Assembly (NCBI GenBank): GCA_000993615.1
Contig: LBWM01000005.1
Location: 1 to 64,000, forward strand
Length of the DNA stretch: 64,000 nt
Direction of reading: 5' to 3'
Source of the DNA: Candidatus Peregrinibacteria bacterium GW2011_GWF2_39_17
GTDB lineage: Bacteria > Patescibacteriota > Gracilibacteria > UBA1369 > UBA12473
The position numbers were made by a program, and so were the translations under genes. The notes below the pieces were generated by a model. It was not told the DNA's origin. It did not search any database and saw only the letters and a program-made list of their open reading frames with translations. Position 1 is the first letter of the stretch, and each line of letters opens with the position of its first letter. Of this stretch, positions 18,241 through 26,774 are shown piece by piece.

Positions 18241-20055
18241 TTACTTCAAATAAGTAATAACTTTATCATTTTCTTTTAATCCAGACAAAATTTCAACATA
18301 TTGATCTCCCCTGATTCCCAAGGTCACATCTACCTCAATCGGTTCACCTCCAGCTACCGAATTTTGAATTAAAACGTATGTCCGCGCTTCATCATATTTA
18401 ACAGCTCTAATTGGAATTGCCAAAACATGATCTTTCTGAGCTGTAATAATTGCCATATTAGCCGTCATCCCGGGTTTGATTAAAGTATTATCCTGCTTAT
18501 CAAACATTGCAGTCACTTGATAATAAATTACTCCTTGAATAACCGTTTCCGCAGGATCGATCTTAATAATTTCAGCCTCAAAAAGCTGATCAAAAGAAAA
18601 AGCATCCAAAGTCAATGCAACCTTATTACCCAACTTTACCTTCCCGATATCAGTTTCTGAAACATTAGCCACAATTTGCAATTGATCCGAAATCATTACC
18701 AAAAAATCCTCACTTTGAGAAACATTTTCCCCAACCTCACCATTTATCTGCGTAACGACCCCAGAGGTAGGAGCAGTTAGAGAAGCTAACGATAAATTAT
18801 AATTAGCCAACTCAAGAGCAGCCTCAGCATTAGTAATAGAAGCCTGCAACCCGGCCAAATCAACAGGCCGAGGAGACGCCGAAGTTTGCGCCAAAGAAGC
18901 CTGCGCCTGAGCTAATAAAGCCTCATAAACTTGAACATTAATTTCAGCTTGAGAAAGATCTATATCCGCTTGCAATTGGGCTTGCTGCAAAATTTGTGCC
19001 GTCTCATTTAAGGCTTCCTGTGAAGCACTCAAACGCGTATCTTCACTGATAAAAGCAGTTTCAACCACCTGCATCGCATTTGTTAAATCCACCAAAGAAC
19101 CAGAAATATCACTTACTTCCTGCACAATTAAAGCACGATCTGCATCTTTTACGTCATCGGTAAAATCCCCAATTGCAGGAGCTTCCACCAACAAAGCATC
19201 GGTTTCATCTAACAAATCACTCACTGAATTCAATAAAGATTTCATCTCTGTAGCCATGGCATCCATAGCCGAATAATCACTTGATTGAATTAATAAAAAT
19301 TGTGCGCGTAAATCTGTATATTCTGCCTTTACAGTACTATATAAATTCTGCGTGTGTCGATAATCAACCGCACTATAAGCGGAAATTGCCACCTCAAAAT
19401 CATTATTCAATTGCGGATTATCTACACCCAAAATAGTATCCAATTTACGCAAAGTATCATCAATCTCATTAAAAGAATCATCAATAATATTATATTCATC
19501 CTCATAAGCATGAATAATATCCTGTCCATAAATAGCCACATTATTATCATAATCAGTTTGAGCCGATTCATAAGAAAGTTGAGCCTTTTTAACCGTTTCT
19601 TCGCCCAACAATTCCGTATTTTCTAGGCTGGTTTTAGCCTTATATAAATCAGCCTCAGCCTTAACTACAGTGGCTTGCGCCACCAAAATTGCCTCTGGAG
19701 TGCTTCCAGCCACCATTTTATTATAATTAGCCTGCGCTAACGCCAAATCAGCCTCCGCAGACTGAGCTGCAATCTCAAGAGAAGTTGTGTCAAGTTGAGC
19801 CAATATCTGCCCTTTTTTTGCATAATCCCCAACCTTAACCGGTACACTAATCAATTGCCCGCTTTGCTGAAACTGTAGACCAATTCGCGGATCCGCCTCC
19901 ACCGTACCTGTAACCGAAACTTCCTGCACAATATTTTGAAAACTGACCGGCGAGGTTTCATCCAAAACAGTCGTCCCTTTATTACCCCAAAAAATTAAAT
20001 AAATAATTACCAAAGCCACTAAAATCCCAATGCCTATTCCTATTTTCATCTTCAT
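18241..20055 (-). CDS. MacA/HlyD-type membrane fusion protein
   Basis: A 604-residue adaptor with an N-terminal membrane segment (about 5-23). Next comes a barrel-sandwich half (VSVTGTVEADPRIGLQFQQ ... GDYAKKGQILAQLDTTSLE). A very long alpha-helical region at about 85-425, rich in Ala, Gln, Asp and Leu, precedes the second sandwich half (LTAPTSGVVTQINGEVGE) and the beta-barrel and membrane-proximal domains. It is much longer than a typical MacA of about 370-400 residues, because of the helical insertion. It is divergent from the ATPase and two permeases, with which it should form an export or envelope-stress pump. No TolC-type channel is present in the window. Confidence 0.88.
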   Translation of the reverse strand: MKMKIGIGIGILVALVIIYLIFWGNKGTTVLDETSPVSFQNIVQEVSVTGTVEADPRIGLQFQQSGQLISVPVKVGDYAKKGQILAQLDTTSLEIAAQSAEADLALAQANYNKMVAGSTPEAILVAQATVVKAEADLYKAKTSLENTELLGEETVKKAQLSYESAQTDYDNNVAIYGQDIIHAYEDEYNIIDDSFNEIDDTLRKLDTILGVDNPQLNNDFEVAISAYSAVDYRHTQNLYSTVKAEYTDLRAQFLLIQSSDYSAMDAMATEMKSLLNSVSDLLDETDALLVEAPAIGDFTDDVKDADRALIVQEVSDISGSLVDLTNAMQVVETAFISEDTRLSASQEALNETAQILQQAQLQADIDLSQAEINVQVYEALLAQAQASLAQTSASPRPVDLAGLQASITNAEAALELANYNLSLASLTAPTSGVVTQINGEVGENVSQSEDFLVMISDQLQIVANVSETDIGKVKLGNKVALTLDAFSFDQLFEAEIIKIDPAETVIQGVIYYQVTAMFDKQDNTLIKPGMTANMAIITAQKDHVLAIPIRAVKYDEARTYVLIQNSVAGGEPIEVDVTLGIRGDQYVEILSGLKENDKVITYLK

Positions 20056-20166
20056 AGTGTAATTTTTATTTAGATGCTTAATTTAGGTTTTCAAAACTTA
20101 AATTGGACAATATGCTAATCTTAAAAATAAATAAAAGCAACGTAAATTTATAAAGAGACCACTTAT

Positions 20167-20871
20167 ATGAAAACCCATCAAAACATTCCACTGATTGAGT
20201 TAAAAAATGTCAAAAAAATTTACGGCCTCGAGGGAGCAGAAACCACGGCCTTAAAAGATATCAGCTTTTCAATCAATTCAGGCGAATTTATTGCCATCAT
20301 CGGACACAGCGGCAGTGGAAAATCAACCTTAATGAATATTATCGGTTTTCTAGACACTGTTTCCCACGGCAATTATTATTTTAAAGGAGAAAATATCACT
20401 AATTTCAACGAAAATCAATTAGCTGAAATCCGCAATAAGGAAATTGGGTTTGTTTTTCAATCATTTAACCTTTTAGCGCGCACCACTGCCCTGGATAATG
20501 TAAAAATGCCCCTAATTTATGCCAATGTCCCCGAATCTCAGCAAAACGAACGCGCCCAAAAAATGCTAATTATGATGGGTTTGGAGCATCGCCTCCACCA
20601 CATGCCGAATCAACTATCCGGAGGCCAACAGCAACGAGTTGCCATTTCCAGAGCCTTAATCAATCAGCCAAGTCTTATTCTGGCTGATGAACCAACCGGT
20701 AATTTGGATAGTCACTCCGGAGATGAAGTAATGAAAATTTTTAACCGCCTTAACAAAGAAGAAGGCCACACTATCATTCTAGTTACGCACGAAAAAAATA
20801 TTGCAGCTCATGCCGAGCGCATTATCACTATTTTAGATGGCAAAATTATCAGCGACGAACGAAAATCCTAA
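20167..20871 (+). CDS. ABC transporter ATP-binding protein, MacB/LolD type
   Basis: A 234-residue ATPase. Walker A is GHSGSGKST, the Q-loop is in FVFQSFNLLARTTALDNV, the signature is LSGGQQQRVAISRAL, and Walker B is LILADEPTGNLDS. These belong to the LolD/MacB/FtsE class that powers MacB-type permeases. It is followed after 3 bases by the first permease gene. Unlike MacB of E. coli, ATPase and permease are separate polypeptides here. Confidence 0.94.
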   Translation: MKTHQNIPLIELKNVKKIYGLEGAETTALKDISFSINSGEFIAIIGHSGSGKSTLMNIIGFLDTVSHGNYYFKGENITNFNENQLAEIRNKEIGFVFQSFNLLARTTALDNVKMPLIYANVPESQQNERAQKMLIMMGLEHRLHHMPNQLSGGQQQRVAISRALINQPSLILADEPTGNLDSHSGDEVMKIFNRLNKEEGHTIILVTHEKNIAAHAERIITILDGKIISDERKS

Positions 20872-20874
20872 ATC

Positions 20875-22119
20875 ATGGTTATCAAGACTATTCCCTTAAA
20901 ATTAGCCCTTAAATCCTTATTTATCAACAAAGGCAGAACCTTTTTAACCAGCCTGGGCATTATGATTGGCATTGCCTCGGTAATTATGGTGATTTCCATT
21001 GGTTCAGGTGCCCAAAGTCTAATTCTTAATCAAATTAAAAGCATTGGAAGTGACCTCATTGGCATTCTCCCAGGAGGACAAATCGAGAATGGCCCCCCGG
21101 TTGCTGTTTTAGGTATAACCATCACCACTCTGACCCTTAAAGATGCCGAAGCACTTTCCAACCTTAATAATGTTCCTCATTCCATAGCAGTAACTCCGTA
21201 CGTAAAAGGAAACGGCATAGCCAGCTATGGAGGAGAAGCAATTGATGCTTTTTATAACGGAGTTTCTTATCAATATCTCGAGGTAGAAGAAGTTGACCTT
21301 GGAAATGGACGCTTTTTTACCCAAAACGAACAACAAAGCATGGAACGCGTGGCAATCTTGGGATCAAGTGTAGCCAATGATCTCTTTTCCGGAAGCGATC
21401 CTCTGGGGAAAAATATCCGCCTAAACCGCGAGACATTCCGCGTTATTGGAATTTTAAAAGAAAGAGGAACTGTTGGATTTCAAAATAGAGATAATCAAAT
21501 TTTTATTCCGGTCACTGTGGCTCAAAAAATTCTCCTGGGAATTAATTATGTTAGCCTAATAAGAGTTAAAATAAATAATACCCAAAATATGGAACAAGCG
21601 GAACAAGATATTCTCATGACTCTAAGAGAAAGACATAATATCCGCGATTCCAAAGACGATGATTTTACCGTAGCCCGCATTGATACAGCCATTACCACCC
21701 TAGGGGCCATCACCAATGTTCTTAAATTCTTTCTAGCTTCCATTGCCGCCATTTCGTTGATTATTGGAGGAATAGGCATTATGAACATCATGCTTATTTC
21801 CGTTACGGAAAGAATTAGAGAAATCGGACTAAGAAAAGCCTTGGGAGCTAAACCAAAAAGCATCCGAAATCAATTCTTACTTGAAGCCATGATTGTTACT
21901 ATTATTGGCGGCATAATTGGCATTACTTTTGGCTCACTAGTAGCAACCCTAGTCGCTTTTTTAGCTCAAAAAATGGGCTATCAGTGGGATCTAATTATTT
22001 CCCCTAACTCCATTATTTTATCCTTAATGATGTCCTGCCTAATTGGAATTGGATTTGGTTATTATCCAGCAAAAAAAGCCGCGAACCTAAATCCAATCAA
22101 TGCCCTGAGGCACGAATAG
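20875..22119 (+). CDS. MacB/FtsX-type ABC permease, first copy
   Basis: A 414-residue permease with four membrane helices in the MacB layout. One follows the N-terminus (LTSLGIMIGIASVIMVISIG). A large outer domain at about 50-275 follows, then three helices at the C-terminus. The motif ERIREIGLRKALGAKPKSI is typical of the coupling region that contacts the ATPase, and the protein ends PAKKAANLNPINALRHE. It is a paralogue of the next gene, and the two may form a heterodimer. The substrate is unknown. Confidence 0.92.
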   Translation: MVIKTIPLKLALKSLFINKGRTFLTSLGIMIGIASVIMVISIGSGAQSLILNQIKSIGSDLIGILPGGQIENGPPVAVLGITITTLTLKDAEALSNLNNVPHSIAVTPYVKGNGIASYGGEAIDAFYNGVSYQYLEVEEVDLGNGRFFTQNEQQSMERVAILGSSVANDLFSGSDPLGKNIRLNRETFRVIGILKERGTVGFQNRDNQIFIPVTVAQKILLGINYVSLIRVKINNTQNMEQAEQDILMTLRERHNIRDSKDDDFTVARIDTAITTLGAITNVLKFFLASIAAISLIIGGIGIMNIMLISVTERIREIGLRKALGAKPKSIRNQFLLEAMIVTIIGGIIGITFGSLVATLVAFLAQKMGYQWDLIISPNSIILSLMMSCLIGIGFGYYPAKKAANLNPINALRHE

Positions 22120-22130
22120 AATATAAATCT

Positions 22131-23381
22131 ATGAATTCCCTACTTCTTTATTTCAAAGCCGCCTTCCGAGCTTTAAAGGCCAATCTCGGCCGAAGCCTTT
22201 TAACCACCCTAGGAATTATCATCGGTATTGTTACCGTCATAATGGTTTTTTCCCTAGGTAAAGCCACCCAAAACGTAATTACCTCCGAGCTCGAAGGCTA
22301 TGGATCCAATCTTATAGTTGTGGAAACTAAAATCCCGGGATTTTCGGATACCAATCCGGGAATGGCCACTGCCATGGTTGAAGGAATTACAGTAACCACC
22401 CTTAAAGAATCGGACATGGAAGAAGTGTTAAAAATCCCCAATATTATCAATGGTTATGCCGGAATTGTTGGCCTAGAACGGGTAATTTCTCTTTATGAAG
22501 ATCAAAAATACATGATTCAAGCCAGTAACGCAGCCTTTATTGATATTGACCAAAGTGAAGTAATTGTAGGACGTTTTTACTCAGAAGCAGAAAATAAAAG
22601 TTTAGCTCGGGTAGCGGTCATTGGCGATACCGTGGCCAAAGAATTATTCCCCAATGTCGATCCGCTTAATCAATCCATCAGGATTAAAGGAATTAATTTT
22701 AAAATTATCGGAGTTATGAAACCCCTGGGTATTGTTTTTTTCCAAAACATGGATGATCAGGTTTATTTACCGCTGAAAACCATGCAAAAACTCATCATGG
22801 GAATTAATCATATCCCCTATTTTATGGTGCAAATTGAAGATGAAACCCAAGCTCTTTTTCTCAAAGATGAAATTATTCAACTCTTAGATCAACGCCATAG
22901 CATCAAAAACCCTGATCGTCGCGATTTTCGAGTCACCACCATGGGAGAAGCAATGGATCTTTTAAACATAGTAACCGGCGCCCTTCAAATTTTACTTCTG
23001 GTTTTAGCTGCCATTGCCCTCTTGGTTGGTGGCATTGGTGTAATGAATGTTATGTTTGTTGTAGTCACGGAAAGAACACGCGAAATCGGGTTACGCAAAG
23101 CAATAGGCGCCCCACCACGAGCTATCTTGCTGCAATTCTTAACTGAAGCAATTACCATCACGGTGGTCGGGGGAATAATTGGCATTATAGCTGGCTTATT
23201 AGCGGTTTACGGATCCATTTCCCTAGCGCAATATTTTGGAGTTAAAATTGACTTCTTTATCCCCTATAAAGGCATTGTGATTGCCATTAGTGCCGCTCTC
23301 CTTGAAGGATTATTATTTGGGGTATATCCAGCAAAAAAAGCCGCTTCCCTTAACCCCATTGAATCCTTGCGGTATGAATAA
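22131..23381 (+). CDS. MacB/FtsX-type ABC permease, second copy
   Basis: A 416-residue paralogue of the preceding permease. It has the same design: first helix TTLGIIIGIVTVIMVFSLG, an outer domain, then three helices with ERTREIGLRKAIGAPPRAI and the ending PAKKAASLNPIESLRYE. The outer domains of the two copies differ more than the helices, which suggests specialisation after a tandem duplication. It lies 11 bases after the first copy and is presumably the last gene of the pump operon. Confidence 0.92.
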   Translation: MNSLLLYFKAAFRALKANLGRSLLTTLGIIIGIVTVIMVFSLGKATQNVITSELEGYGSNLIVVETKIPGFSDTNPGMATAMVEGITVTTLKESDMEEVLKIPNIINGYAGIVGLERVISLYEDQKYMIQASNAAFIDIDQSEVIVGRFYSEAENKSLARVAVIGDTVAKELFPNVDPLNQSIRIKGINFKIIGVMKPLGIVFFQNMDDQVYLPLKTMQKLIMGINHIPYFMVQIEDETQALFLKDEIIQLLDQRHSIKNPDRRDFRVTTMGEAMDLLNIVTGALQILLLVLAAIALLVGGIGVMNVMFVVVTERTREIGLRKAIGAPPRAILLQFLTEAITITVVGGIIGIIAGLLAVYGSISLAQYFGVKIDFFIPYKGIVIAISAALLEGLLFGVYPAKKAASLNPIESLRYE

Positions 23382-23443
23382 CGATATTTTTGTGATAAAA
23401 TAAAAAAATTAACAATAAATAATTCTTAAATTTTAAGAAAATT

Positions 23444-23452
23444 TGCTACAAT
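23444..23452 (+). promoter_or_regulatory. Extended -10 promoter of the TraG/VirD4-like gene, likely leaderless
   Basis: TGCTACAAT holds a TGn extension and a TACAAT hexamer (23447-23452). Then come TAAAAT and the ATG at 23459, exactly the six-base spacing seen at ribE. Transcription would start at the initiation codon. No -35 hexamer is evident. Confidence 0.55.
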
Positions 23453-23458
23453 TAAAAT

Positions 23459-25960
23459 ATGCGTGAAATAATTATCATTTTAAGTTCCCTGATATTCATA
23501 ATCCTAGCACTGCTAATTCTTTGGTGGATTATCCGCGTAAGGATGAATTACCGCCAATGTATGAGCATGGTCTTTCTAAAACTCCAAATTCCACGCAAAG
23601 AATCCAAAGAAGAAAAAGAAAAAGAATTTGAAAAATATTCCTCCTCAAAAGATTTCAAAGAAGTCATTGGCGTTATGAAGCACTTTTTTGAATCGGTGTA
23701 TAGCGCCCATAGTCCCGGCATCATCGCTTATATAAAAGGACAACCAATTATGAGCCTCGAAATAGTTGCTCAAAATAATTTGATTGATTTTTACATTGTG
23801 GTTCCCAGAGAATTAGCCAAAGTTACCGAAAAACAAATCACTTCCTATTACCCTGATATCTATGTCGAATATATTTCTAATTACAATATTTTTACTGAAA
23901 ATAGCGCTGTGGAGGGATGTTATTTCAGACATCTCAAACATTACAAATTCCCCTTCAAAACCTATCAACATCTTAATAGTGACCCCCTTAATGCCCTAAC
24001 AAATGTTTTCTCCAAATTGGAAAAAGATGAAGCCGCGGCTCTGCAAATTATAATTCGTCCCCGCCAAGACGGCTGGCAAAAAAAGGGCAGAGCAGTTGCC
24101 AAGGAAATTTTACTAAGTAAGCAAAAGTCCATTCTGGCCCTTATAAATCCTCTAACCTGGCTAGGAGCCCTAATTAATATCTTTTTCCGCGGTCCAACCG
24201 AAGAATACATTGGTTACGACAAGGATAAACAAAATTACAGTGAACGCACCACTCCCCTTACTGATGAACAAGTTAAAGCCATTGAAGAAAAAAATACCCA
24301 AATAGGATTTACCAGTGTAATTCGTCTTTTGGTAAGTTCTCCCAACGCTTACCAGGCTAAACAGCAACTCATCAGCATTCGTTCGGCTTTTGCCCAATAC
24401 GCCTCAACAGATAATAATGCCCTTCTTTACACCCGCTATCATTCCAGTAAAGCAATTGCGATAAATTATATTTATCGTTCCCTTAAACGCAATTGGACAC
24501 AAAGGCTACTTCATTTAATCAACGGCCCTCTAATTTTGTCTTCCGAAGAATTGGCCTCACTCTATCACATACCAGATATTCGCTATAATCTGGCTCCTAA
24601 TATTCGCTGGCAAAATTTCAAAGTTGCACCTCCTCCAGATAATTTACCAAAGGAAGGATTATTATTGGGCGAAAACTTTTACAGAGGAGAAAAAAGAGAA
24701 ATCAGACTAAAAAACGAAGATCGCTTCCGTCATTTCTATGTTATTGGACAAACTGGTACCGGTAAATCTTCCATTTTACAGGTCATGATTCGCCAAGATT
24801 TATGCGAAGGAAAAGGCCTCTGTATTATTGACCCACACGGATCCTTGATCGAAGATATTTTGCCATTTATTCCAAGAGAAAGAGCAGATGATGTTATTTA
24901 TTTTAACCCCGGCGACTTGGAAAGGCCTCTTGGCCTTAACTTACTAGAAGCGGATTCTGATGAAGAAAAAGATTGGGTAGCTTCCGAGGCCATGAATATT
25001 ATGATCAAACTTTTTGATGAAGAAGTATTCGGCCCCCGCATTCAAGATTATTTTCGTAACGGCTGCCTAACCCTGATGGCTAGTCCTGAAGGCGGCGCCC
25101 TAACTGATATGGTACGTTTGTTTACCGATGATGATTACCAAAAAGAACGCGTCAAACATGTCACTAACCCCATTGTAAAATCATTTTGGGATCACCAAAT
25201 GGCTAAGACTGGCGCCCGGGAAAAACAAGAGATGATCCCTTATTTCGCAGCTAAATTCGGTCAATTTGTCACTAATGGCATGATGCGCAACATTATTGGC
25301 CAAACTCATTCTGCGTTTGATTTCACAGATGTCATGAATAATCAAAAAATTCTCCTTATGAATCTATCCAAAGGAGAAACCGGTGAAATTAATTCCAAAT
25401 TATTAGGTTTAATTACCGTGGCTCGCTTGCAAATGTCGGCCATGCGACGCCAAAAAATGGGTAAAGAGGAACGCAAAGATTTCTTCCTCTATATCGATGA
25501 ATTTCAAAATTACGTTACCGAAAGTATTGAATCCATCCTTTCCGAAGCAAGAAAATATCGCCTTGGATTAACCATCGCTCATCAGTACCTCGCCCAACTT
25601 GAAAACTCAGCCCAAAAAAAAGGCGCTAAACAAGTTTCCCTTAAAGATGCAGTTTTTGGTAACGTAGGCACAATTATGAGCTACAAAATTGGGGCTCAAG
25701 ACGCGGAATTTATGGCCAAAGAAATGGCGCCGGTCTTTTCCGAACAAGACTTGGTCAACATGGATAAATACAAAGGCGTAATTAAACTTTCCATCGATAC
25801 CCAACCCAGTCGCCCATTTAGTATTATCCCCACCAACCCTTATCTTGAAAAGGGTGACAAGGAAGCAGCCGAAGCCTTTAGACAACTCTCACGATTGCGT
25901 TACGGCCGAGATCGCGAATTTATTGAACGGGAAATTTTCAGAAGATTAGGAGCGATCTAA
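23459..25960 (+). CDS. TraG/VirD4-like membrane ATPase
   Basis: An 833-residue protein with one N-terminal membrane helix (about 3-26). A soluble region of about 400 residues of no clear family follows, then a RecA-like ATPase. Walker A is GQTGTGKSS near residue 429, Walker B is FLYIDEFQN near 678, and the end of the domain shows RKYRLGLTIAHQYLAQLE. This matches type IV secretion coupling proteins, which pump DNA or protein. No other secretion or relaxase genes are nearby, so it may serve DNA translocation, pilus-linked uptake or a role of its own. It begins 77 bases after the second permease, with its own promoter. Confidence 0.85.
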   Translation: MREIIIILSSLIFIILALLILWWIIRVRMNYRQCMSMVFLKLQIPRKESKEEKEKEFEKYSSSKDFKEVIGVMKHFFESVYSAHSPGIIAYIKGQPIMSLEIVAQNNLIDFYIVVPRELAKVTEKQITSYYPDIYVEYISNYNIFTENSAVEGCYFRHLKHYKFPFKTYQHLNSDPLNALTNVFSKLEKDEAAALQIIIRPRQDGWQKKGRAVAKEILLSKQKSILALINPLTWLGALINIFFRGPTEEYIGYDKDKQNYSERTTPLTDEQVKAIEEKNTQIGFTSVIRLLVSSPNAYQAKQQLISIRSAFAQYASTDNNALLYTRYHSSKAIAINYIYRSLKRNWTQRLLHLINGPLILSSEELASLYHIPDIRYNLAPNIRWQNFKVAPPPDNLPKEGLLLGENFYRGEKREIRLKNEDRFRHFYVIGQTGTGKSSILQVMIRQDLCEGKGLCIIDPHGSLIEDILPFIPRERADDVIYFNPGDLERPLGLNLLEADSDEEKDWVASEAMNIMIKLFDEEVFGPRIQDYFRNGCLTLMASPEGGALTDMVRLFTDDDYQKERVKHVTNPIVKSFWDHQMAKTGAREKQEMIPYFAAKFGQFVTNGMMRNIIGQTHSAFDFTDVMNNQKILLMNLSKGETGEINSKLLGLITVARLQMSAMRRQKMGKEERKDFFLYIDEFQNYVTESIESILSEARKYRLGLTIAHQYLAQLENSAQKKGAKQVSLKDAVFGNVGTIMSYKIGAQDAEFMAKEMAPVFSEQDLVNMDKYKGVIKLSIDTQPSRPFSIIPTNPYLEKGDKEAAEAFRQLSRLRYGRDREFIEREIFRRLGAI

Positions 25961-25967
25961 AAAACTA

Positions 25968-25996
25968 TTGACTAAACTCATTTTTATTATTATGAT
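25968..25996 (+). promoter_or_regulatory. Sigma-A-type promoter for the 200-residue protein
   Basis: TTGACT (25968-25973), a 17-base spacer, then TATGAT (25991-25996). The start would be about 20-25 bases before the ATG at 26028. It follows directly after the stop of the TraG/VirD4-like gene, giving the downstream gene its own transcript. Confidence 0.6.
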
Positions 25997-26027
25997 AAAA
26001 TTCTTCTGATTATTTTTTGACTTTAAA

Positions 26028-26630
26028 ATGAGCTCATTATCAAAAAATCCCTCTCACCTTCAATTGTTGTCCTCGCCTGAGGATCTACAACCATCAACGC
26101 TTTCGAGATTGACTACATTTTTATCTCGTTTAGCGTTAGCATCCTTAGCCATATTGGAGTTAGGCGTAATAATAGAAGGCCTTAGAGATGACATTCAAAG
26201 AACAGGCCAGCCCATCGCACTAAAAGACTCAAACATTCCCGCAGATAAAAAACGAAAAATAGAGGCCGTAGGGAAAGAATTTAATCTACAATGCGGACCA
26301 GGTGCAACCACAGGAAAATTATTAGCAATAAAAGACGACGCAAATTCAATAGCAGGGCAATATGGCTATGTTATAAATAATCAATGGTTATGCGGTTCAG
26401 ATAAATACAGTCGACAATATAACGCCACCACAGGTATAACAACTGACGGTGAACCAGCAAATTACATAACCTATCTAACCTCTGGGACTGGGACAGATGA
26501 AATAATTTTAATTCCCCGCCCCAGATCACCTGAAGAACATCTCGCAGAAATACAAAAAAATCTGGCAACTCTGTTAACGATTATTTTCGGAGAAGAGAAG
26601 CAACCCCCCGAAGCCACGGCTCAACAATAG
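26028..26630 (+). CDS. Hypothetical membrane-anchored protein
   Basis: A 200-residue protein of no known family. One hydrophobic segment at about 29-48 (FLSRLALASLAILELGVII) would anchor it. The following region holds two cysteines (QCGPGATTG and WLCGSDKYS) that could form a disulfide if outside. The tail is acidic and proline-rich (EEKQPPEATAQQ). It lies alone between the TraG/VirD4-like gene and the 3D-domain wall protein, with its own promoter. The composition is coding-like and the frame is not antisense to anything. Confidence 0.6.
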   Translation: MSSLSKNPSHLQLLSSPEDLQPSTLSRLTTFLSRLALASLAILELGVIIEGLRDDIQRTGQPIALKDSNIPADKKRKIEAVGKEFNLQCGPGATTGKLLAIKDDANSIAGQYGYVINNQWLCGSDKYSRQYNATTGITTDGEPANYITYLTSGTGTDEIILIPRPRSPEEHLAEIQKNLATLLTIIFGEEKQPPEATAQQ

Positions 26631-26715
26631 TTACACCTTACAGAATTGAAGTATTTTTTATAAAATAGTTTTACTTTTAATCTACTCCTAACTCATAGCC
26701 ATAAAAGGAATTTTT

Positions 26716-26724
26716 TGCTATACT
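26716..26724 (+). promoter_or_regulatory. Extended -10 promoter of the 3D-domain wall protein
   Basis: TGCTATACT supplies a TGn extension and TATACT (26719-26724). The start would lie near 26731, leaving a leader of about 44 bases before the ATG at 26775. No clear -35 box is seen. Confidence 0.5.
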
Positions 26725-26774
26725 ATTTAGATTTTTCAAAACAAAAATCACCCTAAAAATAAAAACTAAAAAAA

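Noticed and set aside
20875-23381. Recent duplication or repeat element covering the two permeases
   Set aside because: The two genes differ widely in sequence, so this is an old paralogous pair and not a recent repeat or mobile element.
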